Assembly (NCBI RefSeq): GCF_014196495.1
Contig: NZ_JACIDT010000024.1
Location: forward strand, 1-54,035
DNA: 54,035 nt
From: Sphingobium jiangsuense
GTDB taxonomy: Bacteria; Pseudomonadota; Alphaproteobacteria; Sphingomonadales; Sphingomonadaceae
Reading direction: 5' to 3'
Shown: positions 1 to 8,484 of the stretch, piece after piece
Layout: each line of letters starts with the position of its first letter
How positions within the stretch are numbered: position 1 is the stretch's first letter
The notes under the pieces: generated by a model
Databases searched by the model: none
Told to the model about the DNA's origin: nothing
Seen by the model: only the letters and a program-made list of their open reading frames with translations
Position numbers and translations under genes: made by a program

Positions 1-934
1 CACCGCAAGATCGCCGCTTAATATCAACCCCAGGACGAGGCCCGCACTCCGCTAATTTACGCCGCGAGTTGTGCCAAATGTTCTGACGACGGACATCGAA
101 CACGATCAGGTCGTCGAGATCGAAATGCCGCCGCAGCGCCGCCGCCTCGTCGGTCATCAGGTTGGAAAACTCGACCGGTTGCAGCCAGACGCCGGTGAAC
201 GCATGGCCCCTGGTCAGGACGACCAGCGGGTTCAGCCCTGCCTGCTCCAGCGCGGCGGCGAACAGCAGCGCGGTGTCGAGGCAGGTGGCGAGGCCGCCTT
301 CCATGATCGCGCCGGGTGTGCGCACCTTCTGGCCCGCGCGCTCGAAGCTGGCGGGCGGGATCGCGTAGGAAAGGCGCGCGCCCGCCACGGCGGACCAGAT
401 CGCCGATGCCACCTGCCACACGCGGGCGCGGTCCTTCGACCGGTATCCGTCCAGCGCATCAGGCTTCCCCGCCCGGCGCAGCACCTCGCACGCGGCCTTC
501 AGCAGCCGGTCGACGGCAGGGTCGTTGGGCATGACGAAGGCGGGCAGCAGCTCGGCCATGGAGGACAGCCCGCCCCACTCATTATGGGCGAGCAGTTCCA
601 CATCCTGCCGCTCGCGCGCCAGCTCCGTCCCGTCCTCCGCATGCAGCGTGAGAGTCAGCGTGCCGCGCAGGCTTTCGGTCAGCCCGTCGAGCAGCGTCGC
701 GTTGAGCCGCACCGCGCGGTCGGCAATGGCCAGTTCGTCGCCCGGCGCGATCCGGTCGATCCGCCAGTCACGCGGCTCGACAAAGGCGGGATCGGCGGTG
801 AGGGACAGGCGGCATCGTTCCAGCGCCTGTTCCCCCGCCAGCGCGATCTTGACCTCGCGCAGCAGGGGCACCGCGTTTTGATGAGACGCAAAACCGATTT
901 TCGCGGCCATCACCGCGTGGACCGAGACTTCCAT
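1..934 (-). CDS. DUF4011/DUF3320-type superfamily 1 helicase, N-terminal part (partial at window edge)
   Basis: The frame reads from ATG at 934 leftward through the window edge (311 codons, no stop). It matches what I know of the N-terminus of the very large DUF4011/DUF3320 helicases. The first ~130 residues are a beta-rich domain with segments such as EPRDWRIDRIAPGDEL and VELLAHNEWGGLSSM. A transglutaminase-like segment follows, with PPASFERAGQKVRTPG, GLATCLDTALLFAAALEQAG and RGHAFTGVW. The helicase core would lie outside the window. The last ~25 codons, after VFDVR, no longer resemble the family, so the gene may be broken near position 75. The start follows a GGGGG Shine-Dalgarno-like stretch held in a hairpin. 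It lies 92 bases downstream of putA on the same strand. Family members occur in some defence islands; a defence role here is not shown. Confidence 0.72.
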   Translation of the reverse strand, partial: MEVSVHAVMAAKIGFASHQNAVPLLREVKIALAGEQALERCRLSLTADPAFVEPRDWRIDRIAPGDELAIADRAVRLNATLLDGLTESLRGTLTLTLHAEDGTELARERQDVELLAHNEWGGLSSMAELLPAFVMPNDPAVDRLLKAACEVLRRAGKPDALDGYRSKDRARVWQVASAIWSAVAGARLSYAIPPASFERAGQKVRTPGAIMEGGLATCLDTALLFAAALEQAGLNPLVVLTRGHAFTGVWLQPVEFSNLMTDEAAALRRHFDLDDLIVFDVRRQNIWHNSRRKLAECGPRPGVDIKRRSCG

Positions 935-960
935 GGACTGCCCCCGTTTCAAGGGGGTCC
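935..960 (-). promoter_or_regulatory. Hairpin covering the Shine-Dalgarno of the helicase gene
   Basis: On the minus strand the bases before the ATG at 934 fold as GGAC-CCCC, a short loop, then GGGG and GTCC with a small bulge. The GGGGG that would serve as the ribosome binding site is in the stem. The hairpin could also be the end of the putA transcript, but no U-run follows. Function is inferred only from base pairing and position. Confidence 0.35.
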
Positions 961-1026
961 AGCCTAGTCACCGGCCTATCCCGCAGCATGGCAAGATTGA
1001 TCCATAATGGAGGGCAGCCGAGTTCC

Positions 1027-4000
1027 CTAAACGAGAGTCATCAGGCTGGCATTGCCGCCCGATGCGGTGGTGTTGATCGAGGTCGCGACCTCCTCCATCA
1101 GCCAGAGCGGATCATAGGTCAGCCCGGCCGCGCATTGCTCCGGCGTCGCCGTCCACAGCGGGACGACCGGGCCGGGGCGCTCCGCCAGCCGGCGCAGCAG
1201 GCGGAGGACGGCCGCCTCGTCGCCCTCGGCCAGCGCGGCGGAAACCGGGGCATCCGCCGCAGCGATCCGGGTGCGCACCCTTTCGGGCAAGGCGGCCAGC
1301 GTGTCGGCCAGCCCGGCGGGAAGGCCGGCGATCGCCAGTTCATTGCCGGTCGCCAGCCCCAGCGCGATCTGTTGCAGCAGCCCCGCCATGGTCGCGGGGT
1401 AAAGGCCGATCCGTCCCCTCGGATGCAGCGCATAGCTGTTGCGCTCGCCGACCGGGCCGGGCAGCGGCACTTCGCATCCCAGCGGGCAGGTCGCCTCCAG
1501 ATGCCGCGCCAGGGCCGCCGCATTCCGCTCGCCCCGGCTTTCCAGCCACTCCGCATAGGCGGCGAGCACAGGATTGCCGCCCACCGGCGCCATGCCTTCC
1601 GGCGCCGGGGCCGTCCCCTGCACCAGCCGCCGCAGATAGAGCGGGCCGCCCGCCTTCGGCCCGGTGCCCGAAAGACCGCGCCCGCCAAAGGGCTGCACCC
1701 CCACCACCGCGCCGATCATATTGCGGTTGATGTAGATATTGCCCGCCTTCACCCGCGCCGACACCTGCTCGACCATGTCGTCGATGCGGGTGTGCAGGCC
1801 GAAGGTCAGGCCATAGCCGGTCGCGTTGATCGCATCGATCAGCCGGTCGAGGTCCTCCCGCCGCCAGCGCACCACATGCAGCACCGGGCCGAACACTTCC
1901 CGTTCCAGCTCGGCTATGTCGTCCAGCTCGATGATCGTCGGCGGCACGAAATGCCCGCGCGCCGCATCGGCGGGCAGCGGGTTGCGCTCGATCCGCCTGC
2001 CCTTCGCCCGCATCGCCTCGACATGAGCCTCGATGCCCGCCTTCGCTTCGGCGGTGATGACCGGCCCGATATCGACCGCAAGGCGATCCGTCCGCCCCAG
2101 CGACACTTCCGCCATCGCCCCCTTCAGCATCGCGAGCGTGCGGTCGGCGATATCCTCTTGCAGGCACAGCACCCGCAGCGCGGAGCAGCGCTGCCCCGCG
2201 CTGTCGAAGGCCGACGCGATCACGTCGCCCACCACCTGCTCGGCCAGCGCCGAGGAATCGACGATCATCGCATTCTGGCCGCCGGTTTCGGCGACCAGCG
2301 CAATAGGCTTGCCTTCGGGGGACAGGCGGCCGGCGAGCGAGCGCTGGATCAGCCGCGCCACCTCGGTCGATCCGGTGAACATCACGCCCCGCACCTCCGC
2401 CGCGCCGGTCAGCGCCGCGCCGATCGCGCCATCGCCCGGCACCAGCCGCAGCGCATGCGGCGGCACGCCTGCCTCATGCAGCAGGCGCACCGCTTCGGCG
2501 GCGATCAGCGGCGTTTCCTCGGCGGGCTTGGCGAGCACCGGATTGCCCGCCGCCAGCGCCGCCGCCACCTGCCCGGTGAAGATCGCAAGCGGGAAGTTCC
2601 ACGGACTGATGCACACCACCGGACCGAGCGGGCGGATTTCCGCCGTGCAGACGCGCCGCGCCTCGCCCGCATAATAGCGCAGGAAGTCGATCGCCTCGCG
2701 CACCTCGGCTATCGCATTGGATGCGGACTTGCCCGCCTCGCGCATGATCAGGCCGATCAGCACGCCGATGCGCCGCTGCATCAGGTCCGCCGCGCTTTCG
2801 AGGCAGGCCGCGCGCGCCTCCACCTCAAGCTCCGGCCATGGGGAAGCCACCGCAGCCCGCGCCGCCGCACGTGCTTCCTCCGCCGTCGCCTCGACCACGG
2901 TGCCGACCCGATCGCCGAGGTCCGCCGGGTTGAGCACCGGACGGGCCGCGCCCGCGCCGCCCTCCGTCGCCGCGCTCCAGTCGATCCGCGCGCTTTCCCG
3001 CGCCGCCTCGGCCAGCGCCGCCAGCACGCTCTCATCGCCGAGGTCGAGGCCCTCGCTGTTGCGCCTGCCCGGCAGCAGGTCGGCGGGCAGCGCGATCGCC
3101 GGATGCGGCGCGCCGGGATCGTCCATCGCCCGCACCACATCAGCGGGATCGGCGATCAGGTCCTCCACCGACACGTCGGGATTGGCGATGCGATTGACGA
3201 AGGAGGAGTTCGCGCCATTTTCCAGCAGCCGCCGGACCAGATAGGCGAGCAGCGTCTCATGCGTGCCGACCGGCGCATAGATGCGGCAGGGGCGGTTCCA
3301 TCCGCCCGGCCCGACGATCTGGCTATAAAGCGGTTCGCCCATGCCGTGCAGGCATTGATATTCATAATCGCCGGGGCGGAAATCCGGCCCGGCGAGATGA
3401 TGGATCGTCGCGAGCGTCTGCGCATTATGCGTCGCGAATTGCGGAAAGACATGCGCCCGCGCCGCCAGCAATGCCCGCGCGCAGGCGATATAGGCGACAT
3501 CGGTGTGCTGCTTGCGGGTATAGACCGGGAAACCGGGCAGGCCGTCGACCTGCGCGCGCTTGATCTCCGCATCCCAATAGGCGCCCTTGACCAGCCGCAC
3601 CATCAGGCGGCGACCGGATCGCCGCGCCAGATCGATCAGCCAGTCGATTACGAACGGGCAGCGCTTGCCATAGGCCTGCACCACGAAGCCGAGGCCGTCC
3701 CACCCCGCCAGCTCCGAATCGAGCGCGAGGCTTTCCAGCAGGTCGAGCGACAGTTCGAGCCGGTCGGCTTCCTCGGCATCGATATTGACGCCGATGCCGT
3801 AGCCGCGCGCCAGCAGCATCAACGCCTTCACGCGCGGCAGCAGTTCGCCCATCACCCGTTCCGCCTGCGCGCGGGAATAGCGCGGATGGAGCGCCGACAG
3901 CTTGATCGAGATGCCCGGCCCGGCATGGATGCCCCTGCCCGCCGCTGCCCTGCCGATCGCGTGGATCGCCGCCTCATAGCTATGATAATAGCGCCGCGCG

Positions 4001-4683
4001 TCGGCCATCGCCGCCGCCGCCTCGCCCAGCATGTCATAGCTGTGGAGAAAGCCCCTGCCCTCCGGCCCGCGCGCGCGCTTCAGCGCCTCCTCTATCGTCT
4101 GCCCGGCGACGAACTGCTCGCCCAGCATGCGCATCGCCATGTCGACGCCGCGCCGGATCACCGGCTCGCCGCAGCGGGCGATCAGGCGGGTGAGCGCCGC
4201 GCCCAGCCCGCGCGCGTTGACGCTTTCCATCAGCACGCCGGTGACCACCAGCCCCCAGGTCGCGGCATTGACGAACAGCGACCGGCCGCCGCCCCAATGC
4301 GACCGCCAGTCGCCATCGGCGATCTTGTCGCGGATCAGCCGGTCGCGCGTCGCCTCGTCCGGTATGCGCAGCAGCGCCTCGGCAAGGCACATCAGCGCCA
4401 CCCCTTCCTGGCTGGACAGCGCATATTCCTGCACCAGCGCCTCGACGGCGCTGCCGTGGGGGCGGGCGCGCAGGCCGAGAACGAGGCCGCGCGCGGTGCG
4501 GGCGATGGCGGCGCGCATCTCCGGCGGCAGCGTCGCCGCGTCGAGCAGCGGCGGCACGCAGTCCCGCTCCGGCGCGCGGCAGGCGGCGGTGATCGCCCGC
4601 CTCAGCGCGGAAGGCTCGCGGACGGGCGGCGCGAAACGGGCGAAAGGTGCAGCGGGGTCGATGCCGTCTATCATGAGGGGCAT
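1027..4683 (-). CDS. putA: Bifunctional proline dehydrogenase / L-glutamate gamma-semialdehyde dehydrogenase PutA
   Basis: The 1218-residue protein oxidises proline to glutamate in two steps, feeding electrons to quinone and then NAD+. The N-terminal third lacks the ribbon-helix-helix DNA-binding domain of regulatory PutA. The FAD-dependent PRODH barrel follows, with GISIKLSALHPRYS and the region LMVRLVKGAYWDAEIKRAQ. The aldehyde dehydrogenase domain has CISPWNFPLAIFTGQVAAAL, the glutamate region ALVAETGGQNAMIVD and the catalytic cysteine in GQRCSAL (about C833). The length and the extra C-terminal domain ending NTTASGGNASLMTLV match long, type B PutA proteins that are purely enzymatic. The start is the upstream Met of MPLMIDGIDP. 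No PutR-type regulator gene is adjacent. Confidence 0.97.
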   Translation of the reverse strand: MPLMIDGIDPAAPFARFAPPVREPSALRRAITAACRAPERDCVPPLLDAATLPPEMRAAIARTARGLVLGLRARPHGSAVEALVQEYALSSQEGVALMCLAEALLRIPDEATRDRLIRDKIADGDWRSHWGGGRSLFVNAATWGLVVTGVLMESVNARGLGAALTRLIARCGEPVIRRGVDMAMRMLGEQFVAGQTIEEALKRARGPEGRGFLHSYDMLGEAAAAMADARRYYHSYEAAIHAIGRAAAGRGIHAGPGISIKLSALHPRYSRAQAERVMGELLPRVKALMLLARGYGIGVNIDAEEADRLELSLDLLESLALDSELAGWDGLGFVVQAYGKRCPFVIDWLIDLARRSGRRLMVRLVKGAYWDAEIKRAQVDGLPGFPVYTRKQHTDVAYIACARALLAARAHVFPQFATHNAQTLATIHHLAGPDFRPGDYEYQCLHGMGEPLYSQIVGPGGWNRPCRIYAPVGTHETLLAYLVRRLLENGANSSFVNRIANPDVSVEDLIADPADVVRAMDDPGAPHPAIALPADLLPGRRNSEGLDLGDESVLAALAEAARESARIDWSAATEGGAGAARPVLNPADLGDRVGTVVEATAEEARAAARAAVASPWPELEVEARAACLESAADLMQRRIGVLIGLIMREAGKSASNAIAEVREAIDFLRYYAGEARRVCTAEIRPLGPVVCISPWNFPLAIFTGQVAAALAAGNPVLAKPAEETPLIAAEAVRLLHEAGVPPHALRLVPGDGAIGAALTGAAEVRGVMFTGSTEVARLIQRSLAGRLSPEGKPIALVAETGGQNAMIVDSSALAEQVVGDVIASAFDSAGQRCSALRVLCLQEDIADRTLAMLKGAMAEVSLGRTDRLAVDIGPVITAEAKAGIEAHVEAMRAKGRRIERNPLPADAARGHFVPPTIIELDDIAELEREVFGPVLHVVRWRREDLDRLIDAINATGYGLTFGLHTRIDDMVEQVSARVKAGNIYINRNMIGAVVGVQPFGGRGLSGTGPKAGGPLYLRRLVQGTAPAPEGMAPVGGNPVLAAYAEWLESRGERNAAALARHLEATCPLGCEVPLPGPVGERNSYALHPRGRIGLYPATMAGLLQQIALGLATGNELAIAGLPAGLADTLAALPERVRTRIAAADAPVSAALAEGDEAAVLRLLRRLAERPGPVVPLWTATPEQCAAGLTYDPLWLMEEVATSINTTASGGNASLMTLV

Positions 4684-4890
4684 GATAGCATTGCCGCGCT
4701 GGGGACGGGATAGCGGAAGGACCGGCCCAAAGGAAAATCCGCCGGATCGGCGTGCAGCTCCGACCCGGCGGATGGTGCGCTTGCGCGCAGAGGCTGCATA
4801 GGGCGGCATGACACCGCTGTCAATAATCCGCATGCGCACTTGCGTCTTTTCATGACGGCACGGCTGGGACGCACCCGATCGACCCGCCAA

Positions 4891-4919
4891 TTTACAGCGC
4901 AAGGTCAGACTGATAGGCT
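4891..4919 (+). promoter_or_regulatory. Putative sigma70 promoter for the small hypothetical gene
   Basis: TTTACA at 4891-4896 and TAGGCT at 4914-4919 are separated by 17 bases. A start site near 4926 would place GGAGGG (4939-4944) and the GTG codon at 4960 in the message. It lies in the 276-base divergent gap between putA and the next gene. Pattern match only. Confidence 0.35.
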
Positions 4920-4959
4920 TCTCCAGGTCCGGCATCACGGAGGGAGAACGGCGCGGCTT

Positions 4960-5358
4960 GTGCGGGTCCTGAACATATCTCGCGGCCCGCGCGGCCTTGC
5001 CTTTCCGCCAGCGCTGTGGATTTCGCTGGCGGTGGTGCTGGCCTGCGCATTGATGCCTGCGGGAGCGCCGCGCACGCGGATGGTCGGATCGGCCTTCGAC
5101 CCGTCGACCGTCATGGTCGCGCTGAAACTGAAATCGGAACGCCCCCGCCATGTCCGGCCGGAAGCCGCGCGGCCGGGCCGCAAGCTGCCGCCGCCGATCC
5201 CGATGGAGGCCGGATATGGACTGATCCAGCCGGTTCCGGCCGCCTTGCAGCGCGGCCTCGCCGCCCGCGCCGAGGCGGAAATTCCGCCCCATATCGCGCC
5301 GCGCCATTCCGACACAATCCGCGACGCCTCGCTCGCCCGCGCGCCTCCGGCCGCCTGA
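4960..5358 (+). CDS. Hypothetical protein with one N-terminal hydrophobic segment
   Basis: I do not recognise a family. Codon use is strongly G/C in the third position, like neighbouring genes, which supports a real gene. I chose GTG at 4960 (132 aa) because a promoter-like pair at 4891-4919 and a GGAGGG at 4939 lie between it and the earlier in-frame ATG at 4840. The spacing from GGAGGG to GTG (15 bases) is long, so the start is uncertain. Residues around 15-35 (FPPALWISLAVVLACALM) form a signal-anchor or signal peptide. The rest is Pro/Arg-rich and looks periplasmic or flexible. It is divergent from putA and followed by a hairpin. Confidence 0.55.
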   Translation: MRVLNISRGPRGLAFPPALWISLAVVLACALMPAGAPRTRMVGSAFDPSTVMVALKLKSERPRHVRPEAARPGRKLPPPIPMEAGYGLIQPVPAALQRGLAARAEAEIPPHIAPRHSDTIRDASLARAPPAA

Positions 5359-5361
5359 CAT

Positions 5362-5393
5362 CGGCCTTTCCGGCTCCCGTCCCGGAAAAGCCG
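5362..5393 (+). terminator. Hairpin downstream of the hypothetical gene
   Basis: CGGCCTTTCCGG at 5362-5373 pairs with CCGGAAAAGCCG at 5382-5393 with one mismatch and an 8-base loop, four bases after the stop codon. There is no following T-run, so intrinsic termination would be weak. Confidence 0.4.
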
Positions 5394-5511
5394 AAAGGCG
5401 CGGCGAATTTGTCATGAAGCTGTGGAAATATCGGGCCTGTCCCCTTTTGCCCGACCTTGTCCGACCCCTTGTCCGGCCCTTTTTGCCTGACCCCTTTTGC
5501 GTGGAGCGTGG

Positions 5512-7164
5512 ATGGTTCATCACTCCCCCCTGATCGGCACCATTGTCGCCGGACTCGTCGTCGCTTTCGTCATGGGCGCGCTCGCCCAACGCCTCAAAGT
5601 CTCCCCCATTGCCGGATATCTGCTCGCCGGGGTCATGGTCGGCCCCTCCACCCCCGGCTATGTCGCGGACAGCGGGCTGGCCAATGAACTGGCGGAAATC
5701 GGCGTCATCCTGCTGATGTTCGGCGTGGGCCTGCATTTTTCGCTGAAGGAATTGCTGTCGGTGCGGGCGATCGCCGTGCCCGGCGCACTGGTGCAGATCG
5801 CGGTCGCGACGCTGCTCGGCATGGGCCTTGCCGCGATGCTGGGCTGGGGGCTGGCGGCGGGCTTCGTGTTCGGCCTCGCCCTCTCCGTCGCGAGCACCGT
5901 GGTGCTGCTGCGCGCGTTGCAGAGCCGCAGCCTCGTGCAGACCGAAAGGGGCCGGATTGCCGTCGGCTGGCTGATCGTGGAGGATCTGGCGATGGTGCTG
6001 GCGCTGGTGCTGCTGCCGGTGATGGCCCGCATCATCAGCGGCGGAACGGCGGGCGGCCTTTCCGCGCTCGTCGTGCCGCTGGCCCTGACCTTCCTGAAGG
6101 TCGCCATATTCATCGGCCTGATGCTGGTGGTCGGGCGGCGCGTCATCCCCTCCGCGCTGCACTGGGTCGCCCATACCGGATCGCGCGAGCTGTTCCGGCT
6201 GGCGGTGCTGGCGATCGCGCTGGGGGTGGCGTTCGGCGCCGCCTTCCTGTTCGACATATCCTTCGCGCTCGGCGCCTTCTTCGCGGGGATGATCCTCGGC
6301 GAAACGCCGCTCAGCCGCCGCGCGACGGAAGAGACGCTGCCGCTGCGCGACGCCTTCGCGGTGCTGTTCTTCGTGTCGGTCGGCATGCTGTTCGATCCCG
6401 CGGTCGTGGTCGAGCAGCCGCTGCCGCTGGCGGGAACGGTGGCGATCATCCTGTTCGGCAAGTCCGCCGCCGCCTATCTGATCGTCCGCGCCTTCGGCCA
6501 TTCCAACATCCAGGCGCTGACCATCGCCAGCAGCCTCGCCCAGATCGGCGAATTCTCGTTCATCCTCGCCGCGCTCGGCACCCAGCTCGGCATGCTGCCG
6601 CAGGAGGGGCGCGACCTGATCCTCGCGGGCGCGATCATCTCGATCTTCCTCAACCCCTTCGTCTTCACGCTGATCCTCTCGCGCGAGAAGCTGGCGGAAA
6701 AGGCGGGCAGGACGGCGGAGGAACCCGCCGCCGCCGCCCCGCCGCCGCCGTCCGATCATGTGATCCTCGCCGGATATGGCCGGGTGGGCAGGCTGATCGC
6801 GCGGGAGCTGAAGCGCGCAGGCCGGCCCTTCGTGCTGATCGAGGACCAGCCCGACATCGCCAGGCGGGCGGAGGCGGACGGCATGACCGTGCTCGCCAGC
6901 AATGCGATCGACCAGCAGGCGCTGGAAAAGGCGGGGGTGCAGCGGGCGGGCAAGCTGCTGCTCGCCATTCCCGAAGGCTATGAAGCGGGCGCGATCTTCG
7001 AGCGGGCGCGCGCGCTCAACCCCGCGATCCGCGTGATCGCCCGCGCCCATAGCGACGCGGAGGCGGAGCATCTCCAGCGCCTCGGCGTCACCGAGATCAT
7101 CACCGGGGAACGGGAGATCGCCGACCGCATGCTGTCGCTGTGCGGCCAGCGGCTGATGGGCTGA
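5512..7164 (+). CDS. ybaL: YbaL/KefB-type monovalent cation:proton antiporter (CPA2)
   Basis: The 550-residue inner-membrane protein has an N-terminal Na+/H+-exchanger domain of about a dozen helices (residues ~5-390) and a C-terminal Rossmann RCK/TrkA-N domain starting at HVILAGYGRVGRLIARELK (about residue 415). The opening MVHHSPLIGTIVAGLVVAF and GYLLAGVMVGPSTPGYVAD closely follow E. coli YbaL from memory, which also sets the start at 5512 rather than at the earlier in-frame ATG at 5497. The family exports K+ in exchange for protons, with the RCK domain sensing nucleotides. The upstream leader holds a degenerate repeat (5438-5500). Substrate specificity is inferred from family. Confidence 0.92.
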   Translation: MVHHSPLIGTIVAGLVVAFVMGALAQRLKVSPIAGYLLAGVMVGPSTPGYVADSGLANELAEIGVILLMFGVGLHFSLKELLSVRAIAVPGALVQIAVATLLGMGLAAMLGWGLAAGFVFGLALSVASTVVLLRALQSRSLVQTERGRIAVGWLIVEDLAMVLALVLLPVMARIISGGTAGGLSALVVPLALTFLKVAIFIGLMLVVGRRVIPSALHWVAHTGSRELFRLAVLAIALGVAFGAAFLFDISFALGAFFAGMILGETPLSRRATEETLPLRDAFAVLFFVSVGMLFDPAVVVEQPLPLAGTVAIILFGKSAAAYLIVRAFGHSNIQALTIASSLAQIGEFSFILAALGTQLGMLPQEGRDLILAGAIISIFLNPFVFTLILSREKLAEKAGRTAEEPAAAAPPPPSDHVILAGYGRVGRLIARELKRAGRPFVLIEDQPDIARRAEADGMTVLASNAIDQQALEKAGVQRAGKLLLAIPEGYEAGAIFERARALNPAIRVIARAHSDAEAEHLQRLGVTEIITGEREIADRMLSLCGQRLMG

Positions 7165-7491
7165 ATGGCCGCTTTCCCGCCTCCGCCGCCATTTCTGAAA
7201 CCGGTCCTATCGCCCCTGAAACAAATTATCTCGCCAAAAAAATTGATCCCTATTCGCATTAGCAATAATAGCCGCCGCAACGCATTATAGGGATTCGGCA
7301 TGCGCACCCCGATCGTTCACCCTGCGAAAAGCCGCCGCTTCAGGTCTTCTTTCCTGTTGTGGGCGCTGCCCGTGTGCGGTAACGCGTCGCGCACGTCACG
7401 GATCAACACAGGTTTCGCCATGGGTCGGGAAGCCGGGGGCACGACACGCCAAGCAACCCGCGCCCTTCCCCTGCATGAAGGATATTAGACG
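7165..7491 (+). other. Intergenic region between ybaL and fpr
   Basis: This 327-base gap is A/T-rich in its first half and contains a Fur-like dyad at 7251-7270. A 62-codon open frame (7300-7488) ends just before fpr, but its composition does not look coding and it has no good ribosome binding site. No known riboswitch pattern was recognised. The fpr ribosome binding site is probably GAAGGAT about ten bases before the ATG. Confidence 0.6.
7251..7270. promoter_or_regulatory. Fur-like dyad upstream of fpr
   Basis: TATTCGCATTAGCAATAATA is an imperfect dyad. It shares the stretch TCGCATTAGC with the dyad before the FepA-like receptor gene (43064-43080 and the bases after it). This suggests an iron-responsive site about 220 bases before fpr. 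Pattern match only. Confidence 0.35.
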
Positions 7492-8316
7492 ATGAGCGAC
7501 AGTCTGGCCACAGCCAACCAGACCCTTACCCCGACCTCCGCCCTGTCGGTCGAGGAAGTGCTTTCGGTCCATCACTGGAACGAGCATCTGTTCAGCTTCA
7601 AGATCACCCGCCCGGCCTCGCTGCGTTTCCGGTCCGGCGAATTCGTGATGATCGGCCTTCAGGGCGACAATGGCCGCCCGCTGCTGCGCGCCTATTCGAT
7701 CGCCAGCCCCGCCTATGCCGAGGAGCTGGAATTCCTGTCGATCAAGGTGCAGGACGGCCCGCTGACCTCGCGCCTGCAAAAGATCCAGCCGGGCGACCAT
7801 ATCTATCTCGGCAAGAAACCGACCGGCACGCTCGTCGCCGACGCGCTGCTGCCGGGCAAGCGGCTGTTCCTGCTCTCCACCGGCACCGGCCTCGCCCCGT
7901 TCCTCAGCGTCGTGCGCGACCCGGAAATCTACGACCGCTTCGATCAGGTCGTCGTCGTCCATGGCGTCCGCCATGTCAACGAACTGGCCTATCGCGAACT
8001 GCTGGAAAGCAATCTGGAAGGCGACCCGCTGCTGGACGACGATCAGCGGGCGCGCTTCCACTATATCCCGACCGTCACCCGCGAGGACTTCCACACCACG
8101 GGCCGCATTCCGGTTCTGATCGACAACGGCACGATCTTCAAGCACCCGCTGGGCGACGGCGCGCCGCATTTCGACCCGGCGACCGATCGCATCATGATGT
8201 GCGGCAGCATGGCGATGATCAAGGAACTGGAGGCCAAGTTCCTCGACATGGGCTTCATCGAAGGCTCCAACGCCTCGCCCGGCCAGTTCGTGATCGAACG
8301 CGCCTTCGTGGATTGA
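7492..8316 (+). CDS. fpr: Ferredoxin--NADP+ reductase
   Basis: The 274-residue flavoenzyme transfers electrons between NADPH and ferredoxin or flavodoxin. The FAD-binding motif is RAYSIASPAYAEELEFLSIK (residues ~65-85), and the NADP-binding domain starts at LLSTGTGLAPFLSVVRDPEIYDRF. The C-terminus FIEGSNASPGQFVIERAFVD is typical of bacterial class I (subclass IA) enzymes found in Proteobacteria. The first ~20 residues are a low-complexity extension. It is a single gene with its own strong terminator at 8344. Candidate ferredoxin partners include the 2Fe-2S protein at 23038. A Fur-like dyad upstream suggests iron or oxidative-stress control, which is inferred. Confidence 0.95.
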   Translation: MSDSLATANQTLTPTSALSVEEVLSVHHWNEHLFSFKITRPASLRFRSGEFVMIGLQGDNGRPLLRAYSIASPAYAEELEFLSIKVQDGPLTSRLQKIQPGDHIYLGKKPTGTLVADALLPGKRLFLLSTGTGLAPFLSVVRDPEIYDRFDQVVVVHGVRHVNELAYRELLESNLEGDPLLDDDQRARFHYIPTVTREDFHTTGRIPVLIDNGTIFKHPLGDGAPHFDPATDRIMMCGSMAMIKELEAKFLDMGFIEGSNASPGQFVIERAFVD

Positions 8317-8343
8317 GGCGGGGGACAACGGTTATCAGGAAAG

Positions 8344-8374
8344 GGCAGCGACCGGTAACGGCGCTGCCTTTTTT
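8344..8374 (+). terminator. Rho-independent terminator of fpr
   Basis: GGCAGCG (8344-8350) pairs with CGCTGCC (8362-8368), followed by six T residues (8369-8374). It lies 28 bases after the fpr stop codon. Confidence 0.9.
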
Positions 8375-8386
8375 GTTACCTTTATA

Positions 8387-8469
8387 CCGTCATGCCAGCG
8401 CAGGCTGGCATCTGTGGAGGCTTGGCTCCGCGCTATCGATAACGATGCCAGCCTGCGCTGGCATGACGG
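8387..8469. repeat. Palindromic intergenic repeat, copy 1
   Basis: CCGTCATGCCAGCGCAGG and the following bases at 8387-8412 are repeated inverted at 8444-8469 (26-base arms, perfect or nearly so) around a 31-base centre. Related copies lie at 26836-26914 and 38707-38781. All sit in intergenic space, as expected of a REP-like family. Each arm is itself palindromic around the TGCCAGC/GCTGGCA core. Confidence 0.85.
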
Positions 8470-8484
8470 ATGGGAGGATGCCCC

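Noticed and set aside
988..4713. A 1241-codon open frame on the plus strand opposite putA
   Set aside because: It is antisense to putA. Its Arg/His/Gln-rich translation is the usual shadow of a high-GC coding strand and shows no domain.
7300..7488. A 62-codon frame before fpr as a possible leader peptide
   Set aside because: No ribosome binding site at good spacing, no regulatory codon run and non-coding composition.
7165..7491. Possible riboswitch in the fpr leader
   Set aside because: No conserved core of a riboswitch class known to me could be found.
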